64,000 nt of DNA. Origin: Tigriopus japonicus. Taxonomy: Eukaryota; Arthropoda; Copepoda; Harpacticoida; Harpacticidae. The stretch is from contig CM021321.1 in the NCBI GenBank assembly GCA_010645155.1, positions 6,256,788-6,320,787 of the forward strand. The letters run 5' to 3'. The position numbers and the translations under genes were made by a program. Under the pieces are notes generated by a model. That model saw only the letters and a list, made by a program, of their open reading frames with translations, was not told where the DNA came from and did no database searches. Each line of letters opens with the position of its first letter. Position 1 is the first letter of the stretch. Shown one piece after another: positions 1-11,670 of this stretch.

Positions 1-1095
1 CGGAAATGTCGCCGGTTACGCCACAAAATTCTACCCGTTGTGAGCTTCACCCTGTAGTCTCTTGACCTCCCGATACTAACCACATTTCTCACACGGTCCC
101 ACAGTATTGACGTGGGGGTTTTGAATGCGTACTCGAGAGCCCACAGACACTGGGGGTAGATCTTTGGCGGTAGCATTGTAACGCGAATCTATTTTTTCCT
201 GCCGTGCATCCATCTCTTCCTCCATGTTTCTGATGGTTTTGGTCCAATCAGTCCCGAAAAATTTCCGACTGGCAGGTAGTCTGGTTCTTGTTGGGTGACC
301 AAAGACAATTTCTGCGGGTGATTTCCCGTAATACCTGGGAGTGTTTCTCAGTTCCATCAATCCCTCCAGAAATGATTAGTTATAACCACCCGTTTTTTTC
401 ATCAATCGTTTCAGGGTCTTGACTGACACCTCTGCTAACCCATTGGATTGAGGGAAATGAGGGGACGACACGCCATGTCGAATTCCCCACTCCCTTAAGA
501 AGCGTGACATTTCTGCTGAAACGAATTGGGGCCCCCCATCGGTCCTTAAAGAGCTGGCACCCCCACCATAGCAAAATGGAGGCGAAGTTTGGCGATAGTT
601 GATTTGCTCGTCTGGGCCTTGTTAAAAGCGTATATTTGTGGCCAGCCACATAGACAGTTAATGAGGGCCATGAAGTGCTGGTCACCGTACTCAAAGAAAT
701 CTGCTCCAACTTCCTCAAATATCCTGCTTGGCATGGGATCGCGAGAGATGGTTTCCTTTTGTTGGCTGGGCTGATGAATTTGGCATTGTTCACACGCCTT
801 GCTGGTAGTTGGACACATCTAATGTTAATCCTGGCCAAAAAAACTGCTTGTCTGGCCCTTTGGAGGGATTTATCCCGACCTTGGTGCACTGCATGGAGTC
901 GTTGGATTACCTCCTTCCTCTTAGTTCTAGAAATGACTATTCTTGACCCATACATTTCTAGTCCTCTGTCCATTGACAACGAATCCTGGAGCTTCTTGAA
1001 TGATTTGATCTCATTGTCCAACTGTCCAGAGAACCCTCCTGCATTTGCATCCAACAACCTCTGGTAAGATTGGTCAAATGCCGCGGCATTGTGTG
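1..1095 (-). pseudogene. Ty3/gypsy integrase, frameshifted
   Basis: The minus strand encodes the integrase part of a Ty3/gypsy pol. In order it has an N-terminal helical part (RLHAVHQG, about 900), a zinc-binding remnant (SKACEQCQIHQ, about 790), the catalytic core start (VGADFFEY), the second Asp in RTDGGPQF near 540 and the Glu in NGLAEVSVK near 440. Second Asp and Glu are separated by 35 residues, the retroviral-integrase D,D-35-E spacing. The C-terminal domain (FGHPTRTRLPASRKFF, about 290) runs off the window start. The frame changes between the N-terminal part and the zinc region and again before RTDGG, and a stop lies at about 378, so it is not functional. It is the 3' half of the element whose RT and RNase H lie at 2507-3366. 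The family is seen from motifs; the clade (Mag-like) is a guess. Confidence 0.9.
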
Positions 1096-1281
1096 AATCC
1101 TTGGAATATGGGAATCAAGAAATCGAGGGGTTAGAAAATCTTGCCCTGCTCGAGAGCTCGGCTGCAGGGTGACAAGTTCGAGGGCTTTAGCCCGAGAACT
1201 TGGCACCAGGAAGCCGAGCTCGAGAGCAGGGCAAGATTTTCTAACCCCTCGATTTCTTGATTCCCATATTCCAAGGATTCA
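1094..1281. repeat. 70-bp inverted repeat (long hairpin) inside gypsy pol
   Basis: Arms 1094-1163 and 1212-1281 are reverse complements over 70 bp with two mismatches by eye. The 48-bp loop itself contains a second, shorter inverted repeat (around AAGTTC...GAACTT). The left arm begins where the integrase-like reading stops, so the hairpin marks an insertion breakpoint in the gypsy element. Confidence 0.9.
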
Positions 1282-2506
1282 CAATCTCGTTAGTTTGGGG
1301 AGCCTTTAAGTAATTGCCATGTTAATGTCCGACTATGACAAGTTAATCACCATTTGGTCACCTTGAAAACGTGCTCAAATCTAGTTTTCCCCAAGTCAAC
1401 ATACAGTGATACAAACCGAGTGAGTGGTCATAGTGAGTGGTTCCCGTTCGTGCTTTTTGGCATGTGGATTTTCAGTTCTTGAGCCTCGACAATTAACCTT
1501 TTCATGGAGTAATAGTGAGTTCATTCCCTATTGACTCATTAGAGTGATTACATTACATTTGATACATCGTTGACGTCAGTCAAATACATTACAAAGGGCT
1601 CTTGTTTTTGTGTTTAACCCTTTTTATGTTAAAAATAAGATCGAACGTAAAGTAGTCAAAAAGAAAAAGTCAAAGTTTTGATAGCCAACCGAGAAAAAAT
1701 ATCTTACGACGGTTTAATGCCATTCTGACATGTTTGGCGTCCTTTGTAGTAACGGTTGGTTCATTTAAAATGAGTAAACTCTCTATGCAAGACGATTCAG
1801 CAAGATCACAACACAATTTGCCCGAGTTACTGGGCAAATTGTAAATTGTGACTGGGATTGACCCAAAATGCTAAATTTAAGTACAAATTCCAATGGTTTA
1901 CGTTTGTGTGGCATCAATATTTTCTTGAAACCTCGTCAAAAAGTAGTTCATGAAAACTGTCAATTCATAAGCGTTGTCTGTATTCGATGGTCAGAAACCT
2001 GACGGAGGCAGGATTAATCAGGTTTGGGATAAGAAAAATGCCTCCTCCGTAACTGAACGGTATTTTCCCTCTTGGGATTGACAAAATGCCCGACGTGTAA
2101 GCAAACGATGTGTCCTTCGGCATAAAAAAATGCCCGGTGTAGGAATTCGGAAAGTCATGGGATTGAAAAAATGCCCGATGTATGAACGGTGAGCAACGAA
2201 TTGGGGAATAGCCAAACGAAATTAAAACCTGTTTTGGTCCGATCTTCGATCATATTTGATCCAATTAACACCTTTCACGAGACTAAATCGTAGGCTTTCA
2301 CTTTGAACGAGCTCAAAGTTCGTTGGAAGGGTTGTGGTGGAAAAGTGGCCGAGCATACAAAGTGCACAAGGGTTTGGTCTCATTAAAGGTGCTAATTGGA
2401 AGAATTCTCGGTTGGTTGTCGAACATTTGCCTTTTTGAGCGGGGCAGGCTTCTAAAATCCGTCATTTTACGTTATGTACTGGGGGGTGAGCCAAACTAAC
2501 GAGATT
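1282..2506. mobile_element. Element with 17-bp perfect terminal inverted repeats, no coding capacity seen
   Basis: CAATCTCGTTAGTTTGG at 1282-1298 is perfectly repeated in reverse complement at 2490-2506. The element splits the gypsy pol between its RNase H/linker part and its integrase part. Inside it there is a further inverted repeat (2261-2284 with 2375-2399) and a small hairpin around 1812-1842 (arms ACAATTTGCCC). No transposase motif was seen. It could be a non-autonomous DNA transposon or a composite with the neighbouring hairpin at 1094-1281. The target-site duplication is unclear. Confidence 0.65.
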
Positions 2507-3366
2507 GCGTATTTCTTCTATGATAAGATCCGGTTCTACTTCGAAGTGCTGATCGTCCAGTGTGCTTATAGCAGCAAAGGCGCAAACTTGCTTTCAGGTT
2601 TCGGTTGCCTCATCAATTTCTTTTCGTGTTGGTTGGGAGGTGGGGAACCGTGACAAGGCGTCAGGGATGAGGTGACCCTTTCCCTTTTTCCACTCAAGAG
2701 TGAAGTTGTAGGGCATGAGTTTCAGCTTCATTCTTCGTAGCCTGGCATTGTCGACCTGATCATGTGTTTGGTGGTTTAGGATTGATCCGTCACAATTGTG
2801 AACTGGTCCAACCCTAACAAGGAAATCCTTGCCTTATTGACTGCCCACGTGTTTGCAAGCAATTCCAATTCAACCATGGCACACCTTGATTCGGTCTCAG
2901 AGATGAATCGGCTGCCACACTTCACCAGCTGCCAGGTGCCCTCCTTGGGTTTCTCTTGCAACAACGCATAGCCCAAGCCATTTAGCCGTGAGGCATCTGT
3001 CAGTAATGCGGTCGGCCGATTCATCTCAAACGGCTGGAGGGTTGGGGGATCAGTCAGTGCTTTTTTCGTCGCCTAAAATGGGTGCTCGTGTTTAGCATTC
3101 CACTTGAATTCATGTGGAGGGACAAGAGGGGTCTTAAAGGGGCCATACTCCTGCAACTTCCTTGGAGTATCCAAATAGTTGCTCGACCAGACCAAGGAAG
3201 GATCTCATATCGTGGATGTTTTGAGGCTGTGGGAAGTGACGTATCGACCTCACTCTCTCTGGATCTGCATTGATTCCGTCAAACCTACTAAATATCCTGC
3301 AAATCTGACTTCACGTTGGCACAAGGCAATCTTCTTGGGTTTTAGGGTGCTGTCGCACGTGTTTGC
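2507..3366 (-). pseudogene. Ty3/gypsy reverse transcriptase C-terminus and RNase H, broken
   Basis: On the minus strand, from 3366 down, a gypsy RT end can be read with frameshifts (LKPKKIALCQREVRFAGYLV, then DMRSFLGLVEQLF). RNase H follows at 3024-2776 with ALLTDASRLNGLGYALLQE, a downstream Glu (CAMVELELLANTWAV) and TIVTDQS, which fits the conserved acidic positions of the fold. The linker to the integrase (AAISTLDDQHFEVEPDL) reaches about 2510 and resumes at about 1095 after the inserted elements. A stop (F*ATKK) lies near 3072. The element is cut at about 3366, where an unrelated open frame begins. Confidence 0.88.
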
Positions 3367-3695
3367 CGTTCAATAGATTGAGTAATGTTGGCCTGAAGTG
3401 CAGCTATGCGTCCCACCAGGTTTTTCAGGGTCAGGTCCAAGGAGCACAATCGTCGATCAAACCCATCTGATGCTGCTATGCCTTCCGGAGTGCCTTCCAA
3501 ATCTTGACAATTCAGTACACTGTCTGCCAGTTTCTCCAACCTTTCTCGAAGGTAGAGAATTTGGCTCGCGATTCCCGTGATTTGGGCGACTGGTAATTCC
3601 AATTCTTGCTCGCACTTTTCTACGCCTTCCGAGCAGTCTTCAAATGATCTGGAATTGGGGGAGCCATTTTCTCCGATGTTGGAAGGCGCACGGCA
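3342..3695 (-). CDS. Unrecognised open frame with a coiled-coil-like segment
   Basis: About 117 codons are open on the minus strand from 3695 to the stop at 3342. The middle is rich in Leu, Glu and Arg (ILYLRERLEKLADSVL; DLTLKNLVGRIAALQANI), which suggests a helical or coiled-coil stretch, and it carries three or four Cys. It has no clear ATG and lies between the gypsy RT break (3366) and the decayed mariner (3892). It may be the N-terminal gag of a retroelement or an isolated host exon; I do not recognise it. The last residues run into the gypsy RT sequence, so the true end may be near 3366. Confidence 0.3.
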   Translation of the reverse strand, partial: CRAPSNIGENGSPNSRSFEDCSEGVEKCEQELELPVAQITGIASQILYLRERLEKLADSVLNCQDLEGTPEGIAASDGFDRRLCSLDLTLKNLVGRIAALQANITQSIERQTRATAP

Positions 3696-3891
3696 CTACG
3701 GTTTTGCGGGTACGGGCGGGAGTCGACTCGAGCTGATTGCGCCATGTTATGGTCTGAAGCTTCCAGTGTACAGTGCATTCAGGCAAATCGTGGAAAATTT
3801 CTGGTGAAACCAAGATGGTCGTTTTTATCAAGAACAACAAGAAGTAGAAGAAAACCTTTTTAGTAACACTTTTTTGTAAATGTCTAAGCAT

Positions 3892-4345
3892 TTAAAATTC
3901 AAAGTGGCCGCCATCTGCCTTGATCATGGCCTCGATGCGAGGCCTGAAGCTGGCGCAGACCTTGCGCACGAAGTCCCTGGACATGTCGGACCACACCATG
4001 TTGACAGAGGACTTGAGTGCTTCAATATTCGGGTGGGATGTTTGGCAGGCCTTCCTCTCAACATTGCCCTAGATCCCGTAATCCAGCGGTGAACAATCTG
4101 GAGAAGAAGGCGGCCAGAAGGACCAGGGCCAGAACGCTGCGAGATTGTCCTCACACCACTTTTGGGTCTTGATGGCCTTGTGGGCGGGGGCGGAGTCTTG
4201 TTGCCAAACATAATTGCCGTCAGGGTAGTTGGCATCAAGCCAAGGCTTCACAAGGGCTCTTGGAGCACTTCTCCTGGTCCACAATATTGGTCACTTTCAG
4301 GCCGGCCTCCAAGAGGGCCATTACTCTCTGCCTTTGAGCCTCCAT
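3892..4345 (-). pseudogene. Internally deleted mariner transposase
   Basis: The minus strand keeps a mariner C-terminus: YVWQQDSAPAHKAIKTQKW, then SSPDCSPLDYGI, a TAG stop at 4071-4069 where mariners usually carry Trp, and in the same frame the ending ADGGHFEF with stop at 3892. The start (ATG at 4345, MEAQRQRVMALLEAGL) resembles a mariner N-terminus but joins the catalytic half after only about 25 residues and in another frame. The region with the first catalytic Asp is therefore missing. A functional copy would be about 340-350 residues; this one is dead by deletion, frameshift and nonsense change. Clear terminal inverted repeats were not found. Confidence 0.88.
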
Positions 4346-4445
4346 AACTCTTTACTTGATCAACTTAGCAAAATATTTTCAAAAAAGGAACTGATTCTTT
4401 TCCTCTCAGCTACACCTTGTCGCCAAAAAAACAAGGCGCCAAATT

Positions 4446-6345
4446 GAAAATGCAGGCCAGTGACAAAGTAAAGGACTCCCAATTTCGAGTCTGTTCCATC
4501 TAGATGGACCTGATGACACTATATATGGACGTATCAAACTGAAATCAAGGGCAATGTTTTGCTAGAAGGCAGGCCTTTCATATTATACTAAACAAAATTG
4601 TTGACTATGGCATTCATTTTCATGCAAATTTGGATAGAAGATAGACAATTCGTTTTTACGATGTCCAACTTTGACAAGGTCTACCTGAAGAACCCTAGGT
4701 ATCACATGAACAAAATTTACATTTTCTGAAAGCTTTTTTAATTCTAAACATAACTTATTTTCTGGTTATCCTTGTGGACCTAATAGTTTTGGCATGCCGT
4801 GTACTTCTTTTGACATGGTCAAAATTCCACGATTTGCCTGAAAGCACTGTTGACTGCCTTTATTCCTCGCTCTCGTAACATTCCAATGCACATCCCTGAA
4901 CCTCTTATATGCTACAACAGAAACAAAATAAATCTTTCCATGTTTAAGATGAAGCAAATAATGTCAATATTTCACATCATCTCATTCAAGTTAAGTGGTG
5001 GTAAACAACTAGACTTTCGAATGCTAGATAAATGGGTTTTTTTCGGGTGATTGTCTTTTTTGCACTCAATGCCCCCTAATTCGCATCTCAAAATTGTGCT
5101 TACCTTATGTGAGTGTGAAACTGAAACTCAAATTCAACAATTCTCAATTCTCGTGGATATTGTGCTTCCTAGCAGTCTACTCAATCTTTTTTGTGCGCAC
5201 GCCTTCGTTAGGACTAGAGCACTACAATAACAGAGCACGGTCAAAAAGTGCGACATCTAGTGGATTTCATGTGGCAACAGCTCGCAGTTCCATGATACAC
5301 ATATTTTTGAAGATCGCAACGGTCAACAATCAGTTCTGGCCAAACTAAAGTGCCTCAAATGTTGACTGAGTATTGTAACCACCTGTGATGGTCTTTGGTT
5401 GAAATTATTGGTAAAATCCTTTTCAAGTAGGCATGGAAATCTGACTATTGAAAAGGTAATTCCGGCACGATCTATGGCAAAATTCATCAGAAAAACACTT
5501 AAAGTTCTATTTGGAGTTCTGCCATCAACATTTTAACTATTATCATAAAAAATGGCAGCACTGCCAACTCAAAATCCATTTTATAACTATCAATGGAACT
5601 CGAAATGGAACTAGTTCGAGTGATGCCAAATTGGTCCTTATTTAGATCTTTTCAAAAAGTTCAATATAACCTGCCCTTTTTAACAGCGATAAACTTCCGA
5701 GTCAAAACTGGCAGCACTCCTGGTTCGAAACACATCACTACTATCACCTCTACAAAAAATGCGTTCAGTCAAAGAGAGTATCCAAAAGATAACCCTGTTT
5801 TTAAAGACTGCAGACTAGAGGTGCCGCAAAGATTAAGCTAAGCCTTTTCCCAGTTTTATTACAAAAGACCAATAGCATTGATGGGAGCCCTAAAAGATTG
5901 AACAGATTGAAATCAGATTGAATCCCATCAGTAACATATTTTCTAGTCTTAAAATGTCATTGATTGACACAAAAATGTCAAATTCGTCCAAAAATGTCTC
6001 AATTCTGGACCATTTTTTAAATCGTAGGTTTGACTTTTTAAAACCTTCAGCTTTCTTAAAAACATTGTTTTGCTTCACACAATTATTCTAGAATCAAAGA
6101 AACTATTAATCTAGGACCAATTGTACCTTTAGGGAGCACTATTATAGGCACTGTTTGATATTTCTCAAGATGCTGCCAGTATTACGAGTATCTGAACATT
6201 TGGGAAATCAAACTCAAAAACTAACATTAAAAAAATCAAAATTGTCGTTAAGTGTGATGATTTCAGACCTTTTTGCACTTTTTGTTACACTTTTAGCCAT
6301 TTTGTAAATACTTTTAGTTGCACTTTCTCCTAGTTTTTTTTGGAA
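4446..6345. other. AT-rich stretch without recognised gene
   Basis: No domain, splice-compatible exon or RNA gene was recognised here. The only structure seen is the dispersed repeat at 5538-5760. The first exon(s) of the MORN gene could lie here or upstream of the window. Confidence 0.5.
5538..5760 (+). repeat. Dispersed repeat, copy 1 (copy 2 at 29752-29960)
   Basis: About 210 bp are shared in the same orientation with 29752-29960, running from GGCAGCACTGCCAACTC to the ACACATCACTACT region. Both copies contain the small palindrome ACTCGAA...TTCGAGT. Both have an open frame (NWSLFxSFQKVQYNLPFLTA), but no protein family is recognised. It is most likely a non-coding element fragment. Confidence 0.75.
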
Positions 6346-6716
6346 GATGTCAAACTCAGGGTGATGTGATGTTTTGCGGAGCCAAACGAAAACTAGACTC
6401 GCAACCTCAAACAACATGGTCCTAAAACGGCAGGCCGCATGTTATCGCACTTAATTCAAAAGCGAGAGGATACCAAAATCAAGTTGAATTAGCATTCGTC
6501 GAGTATATACTATCCCTATCTGCTGCGTTTCAAACACAGGAGTTGTCACAAGTATAAACTCGAGGCCGGTTTATCTGATTTGATTTTGGTGTGCTCTCGC
6601 TTTTGAATTAGGTGCGACAACATGCGGCCTGCCGTTGTACGACCGTGTTGTTTGAGGTTGCGAGTCCAGTTTTCGTTTGGCTCCGCAAAACATCACACCA
6701 CCCTGAGTTTGACATC
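6346..6716. repeat. Inverted repeat element, arms about 137 bp, next to the MORN exon
   Basis: The arms are about 6346-6482 and 6578-6716, near-identical in reverse complement (shared GGTTGCGAGTC, TTTTCGTTTGGCTCCGC, GCGGCCTGCCGTT). The spacer is about 95 bp. The right arm ends 41 bp before the MORN exon acceptor. It looks like a fold-back MITE. Confidence 0.85.
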
Positions 6717-6757
6717 TCAATAGAACCCCAATGTTTCGGAAATTGTTACTTTTCCAG

Positions 6758-6852
6758 CTATGCCAACGGTGATGAATTCCAAGGGTTCTTCATCCAAGGA
6801 AAGAGAGATGGACAAGGGATGCTCAAGCTGAAAACAGGATCCAGGCGAGAAG
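6758..6852 (+). CDS. MORN-repeat protein, internal exon
   Basis: A pyrimidine-rich acceptor (TTACTTTTCCAG) precedes an exon reading YANGDEFQGFFIQGKRDGQG and then MLKLKTGSRREG, ended by donor G|GTACGA. This is a MORN motif (YxGxFxxGKxxGxG). The exon ends in phase 1 and joins 18138 in frame, completing the next repeat as REG-EWKKDLLNGFVFY. MORN repeats are beta-hairpin modules that bind membranes or scaffold proteins, often in cilia and junctional complexes; this protein's exact role is unknown. The exon starts in phase 2, so at least one upstream coding exon is missing, before this point or outside the window. The intron after it is 11,285 bp and full of repeats. Confidence 0.7.
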
Positions 6853-7616
6853 GTACGATATTTAAGATAATAAGTTTCAAACTTTACAAAATTTAAAAGT
6901 ATTTTCAATGCAAGGTACTGATTATCAGGATTATGAATTGAGTGGTTATCATCTTTTAACTAGCCAATTAAGTCAATATCTTAGGCAAATACAAATTATT
7001 TATTGTGCTAAAAGACTTGGTCTCTTTTGTGACGATTTTTTGCGAGAGATTGAATATTTCTGAGAATTTCCGCAAAGAACCTCAGAAAGCCTGGAAATTA
7101 ACTTGGGACCTCCCTTTTACTATAATGAAAAACCCTCTTGTTAACATTAGGTATTAAGTAGACTTTTTCGTACTGATTTTTGTCATTCAGTTGAGAAAAA
7201 GAGAAGTTTCAGCAGAAAATGATGGTGTAAGCAAAATGTTGCTCAATACTTCCATTAGTAATTATGATACCATCACTCATGAAAATAGCCCAAAATCATT
7301 CCATTCTCAACTGGTTATATGATGATTTGAACGAGGACGTAGGCGTCAAATGTTTTTATCGGCAAAATTCAATTACTTTTCTTTTCCTCTTCTGAAAGTT
7401 TCCTATACAAAACGTTTTCTTTTTACCTCTCTTTGCGTACAGGGATGCGAGGTAATTCTGAGATATTTGTGAATGAGTTTATATTATCCCGATTAGTTTC
7501 CGTTTCCGTAAAGTGTCATTACAAACTAATCAAAAATCAAAGAGTCTGCCTCCTCTTGTCTTTTGCAATTGGGTCACGTAGCCCCAATTAGATACACTAA
7601 GATAGATATTGGCATT

Positions 7617-8321
7617 CGTAGGCTAACACACGGTGCCGATGATTCACGCTGGTGATTGGTCAAGAGCATTCAGTTGAACATTCAGCTAATTCTAACGAAG
7701 TTCAACAACAAACCAGAGTACTTCTTCTTTGTTGATTTTGTAGTGACCTGACCTGATGCTGGGGTTGCCAATTTTCTTAAGTGAAATCATATTCCCCACT
7801 GTCTACCAGCCTTCATAAACAGGTTTTTTTTCTTCAAGAAGCGACAAAAGGCAAGGCATCCCTGACTTTCGTGACTTCTGAGCAGGGTTGCAAATCAACC
7901 TCAAATTCGTGTTTGCTCATATGCAAGAGCAAAGCACCCATTCTCTAAGAGGTAACCCTACCTTGCAACCTTCCGTGAAAAAACTTGCGCAAGCCGAGAT
8001 TTCACATCACTGAGATTTTGTTGTCAATCACCCAATCATGTGAATTAATCGGCCTCTGTTTAAACTCCACACTAGTTGAAATTCACTTTTTGCATATCGG
8101 GTTAATACCTTAGACACATTTCCAGCAGACTTGAGGATTTTCAATAACCAAACTGCCCTATCAGATGAGCAAAATAGTTTAGATGTGTTTCTTAGAAGAA
8201 AAGGTTCCTGCTTTAATCATGAACTTCGGCTTCCCGCATGATGAATGACGTCACAGACAGTCCGTGCCGGGTCGGGCAATCATAGATTTGAATGCCAATC
8301 TCTGCCTTCTAGTATTTCTAG
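7617..8321 (+). repeat. Left arm of a 0.7 kb inverted repeat pair
   Basis: About 705 bp match the reverse complement of 11919-12619 nearly end to end, with substitutions and short indels. The spacer is 3.6 kb. Open frames in it (for example a segment coding TVRAGSGNHRFECQSLP) appear in both copies but no family is recognised. It is most likely two copies of one dispersed element in opposite orientation. Confidence 0.88.
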
Positions 8322-9313
8322 CCCCAATAAACTAGTTTGTGCGTTAACCAGACACGTGTCTTGCAGCCGAGTGTGGCAGCACCGTTTTTGTAGGGGTGCG
8401 ATATTCTTCTTGTTCCCTCCAAAAGTCTTTCCAAAGACTTGATATTAGGAAACGCTCTGGTAACTCAAAAAACCGGCTTTTAAGCATTGAGGAGAGTTAC
8501 GTTTTCTCGGCTGAGTGTGCCACAATTACAGTTTATATGAGAAAATTGGAGGCACTGTTTGAGTTTCACTCACACTTCGACTGTGTTGTTTATGTAATCA
8601 TTTTCAACTTATGATGAAATTGCGTCGACTTTAGCTTTCTCTCTAAAAGTTCAAAAATACAACCCATTGACCGCAAAGATCCTCTTAAAGCCCACTGATT
8701 TTCAAACTTCATGATCCAAATGGATTCCATAAGCTTCAATGTAATGGCGAATCAACTTGGATCTCGAACATATGAGAAAGAAAAAAGGCACTGAGAGAGG
8801 TTTTATCGTGCCTTGGCCTTTTTGAAAAGGCCACGTCAGGATCAAAGGCCAAGTTCAGTAACGACCACATTGGTAACGTTTAGGTGTGAAGTTAGGTGAT
8901 GGACTTACTGTAGGTCCACTTCTCAAGGGGAAATGTTCCTGCCCACATTTATCACTCAGTTCTATCAAACTAAGAAAATGTGAATTTAGTTGGAGGTCAC
9001 TTTAATCTCACTTTGAGAAGTTATTCAGAATTTGTCGTTGTTTTTTAATTATCCTGGAGGTATCCCGTTTTGTTGGAAATTGAGTTAAATAAAAAAAACT
9101 TAATCGAAAAATGGGGACCTTTTATTAACTTCAGTGGAAAAATAGGTGTTGTTGGCTTTTTCTAACCTACAAGTGGTTCAAAAAAGACAGAAAAGTCAAC
9201 TATATCATCTAAAACTCTCGATTAAAAGCATATGTAAACCTCACCTTTGTTGCATATGATCGACAACACATTGGCTTGAAGAGTTAGAAAAAGCATATTC
9301 CCCGTGGTTTAAT
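8322..9313. other. Intronic stretch, nothing recognised
   Basis: This lies in the long MORN intron. No exon or repeat structure beyond the flanking elements was seen. Confidence 0.45.
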
Positions 9314-9964
9314 GGGACATGCATAAGGTTGCTTCAAGTGAGAGTTTTAAATCATTCCGCGGGCGGCAAAACAGGGCCGTTGGCTGTGCTGAGTTGCTCA
9401 GCCCATTTTGGCGAATCCAAGTTTTTTCCATTTTAACGTGCATTTGATGATTCAAGGTCCTTGGAAACGATCTAAATTTTACGTTTTGATCCCTCTGCTT
9501 TCACCTTGTTGAAAATATGCTCAATTTGTTTGCTAGAAAATGAGACAGAAAAATTAGATCTTAACAGAAAGAAGCATTAAAAAATATTGCATTTCTCTGT
9601 ATGCCAAATATTTTGAAATATTGAAATGATTCTTTGTAACCCACTGAATAAATCAGCATCTTTAAATTAGTGTTTAAATCAATGCGAAGTCCTATTTTTG
9701 CAATATCACAAGGCTTGATTACTTGCTTTTAAATCAATCAACCTAAAAATATTTTTTGCATTTTATTGACCCAATTCCAGCCAAGGCCTCTTTAAGTGAA
9801 ATACCGATCGTTTCCAGGGATCTAGAATCATCAAATGCACGTTAAAATGGAAAAAACTTGGATTCGCCAAAATGGGCTGAGCAACTCAGCACAGCCAACG
9901 GCCCTGTTTTGCCGCCCGCGGAATGATATAAAAAGCTCACTTGAAGCAACCTTGAGCATGTCTA
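9314..9964. mobile_element. MITE family A copy with long inverted ends, related to gypsy LTR
   Basis: The ends are GACATGCATAAGGTTGCTTC and its imperfect reverse complement (GAAGCAACCTTGAGCATGTC). The inverted arms extend about 165 bp inward (9314-9480 and 9805-9964) through the shared motifs GGCGGCAAAACAGGGCC and CCCATTTTGGCGAATCCAAG. A related copy is at 45784-46461. The interior left arm is similar to the LTRs at 50574-50880 and 52765-53026. No protein is encoded. Confidence 0.8.
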
Positions 9965-11670
9965 ATTGGCAACCGCAAAACGGATGTTTACAAAAATCCG
10001 CTCGTCAGCTGTCCTCATTCGAGGCTTGTCATCAAATCTCAAAACTGTTCCTTCTGTACCCGAGAGTTGTCTCTTAGTACTAAAATGGCTTGTATTAATC
10101 CAAAACAAGTAACAAATGTTGATGATGACAGAGTAACGGTCCTACAAATGAAATGATCAGTAAATAGTACTGATGCGAACAAATTGGCCATTTCTTTGTT
10201 TGTTTATAAATTTGTTTGGGTTTTCAAAATCTTTGTTTGTTTGGGGTAAATTTGTACCATTCCCAAATAAAAACAGTGCTGCCCTCATGATTTAAGGTGA
10301 TTTGTAAACACAAGTATCTAAGCATCATTTTCGCCACAATTATTCGTGCTTGTGAAAGAATTGATTGGTTCAAAAGAGATATTTCAACTAACTGGAGCTC
10401 TTGGTTTTGACTATAGAAGGTTTTCAAAACCTTTCAGTTACTTTTGACCTTTTTTCTCACCTAAGGGGTGTCACTTTTGGCAGTCCTGATTTGTTGGAAG
10501 ACTAAAACATTCAACAACTGTTGACTCCTCTTTCCGATTTGTTTGTTTTTTATGTGTAATTTATATTTGTTTGGTATGCTGTCGTTTGTTTGTCTTTAGG
10601 TCATATGTTTTGGTTGTATTGGTCTTGGAATGCTTGCTAGTTTACTTGAAGGTATGCTACAAAGTCGACTTGAGATTAAACTTTTCATTAACTTTTTAAA
10701 CACAACTCATTTGAAGATTTCTGCAAGACTGCAACCCAACCAAATTGCATTCAGTGATTCCATATACTAATTCAATTTGAACTTGTGGCACTCTGATAGT
10801 TTGTTTGTTGGGTGTAATTTTGACAAATCGTGCCAAACGCAATATAAATCGTCCAGTTCAAGTAAATGGTGTGAGCATATGTTTTGATGGCAACTCTAGA
10901 AAGTGTACTTGTTAGGACACTTCGAAGTTCAATTGGCTGGTTTTGTTGAGACAGCTCCCATTTTGAAAAGTAAGTCTCTCATTCCAACCTAGAAGTGCCT
11001 CTACATCTATGATCGTAAATTCATCCTCTCGAAACACTAATTGCCCGCTGATTCAGCTATTCCACATTTCTCCTGCTTTATTTCATTTTACTCCATTCAA
11101 CTCAAAACATTGATTGATCTCACAGGAGCATGCAAATTTTGGCAGCTAATTTAAGAAAACACTGGAAGGAAGTTCGCTTGCAGTTCGATTGATCAGCGTT
11201 GAAGTATTCAAATGGGAGTGCTTCCACAACGTTGGAATGCTCCTCTCTAGGCGCGCTTCTCGGAGAACTTCTCATCAATTAAACCTGATGCTAAGCCCAA
11301 ATAGCGACCCAGCTTGCTAGAAGTTTACTTGAAGTCAATGGAACTAGCACATGTTTGTGCATGCTAAACATATGACTAGTGTTGGATTATTTTTGAAGTA
11401 GCTACTTGTTGCACCCTGGCACCAGTGGTACACTTCTCTTTTTCATGAGTAGCTTGGTGTACTTCTGATTCAAGAAAGCTTATGCTATCAACAAAACAGC
11501 TGAAACTGCCTTGAAGTTGCCTTGAAACCAACTTTGCTAGCACACCTTGGAATACACAAAACATATGACCTTTTGTTTGTTTCCCATCAGTAGTAAATAG
11601 CCAGGACAGAGAAAGCTCTACGGCTATTCACAAAAATGATGTGGTGCCTAAAAACTATGTTAATACCTAA
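9965..11670. other. Intronic stretch, nothing recognised
   Basis: This AT-rich DNA lies between the MITE at 9314 and the TIR element at 11671, inside the MORN intron. No convincing exon, RNA gene or long repeat was seen. Confidence 0.45.

Noticed and set aside
3924..4238. 104-codon minus-strand frame over the mariner
   Set aside because: Out of frame with the recognisable transposase motifs; a shadow.
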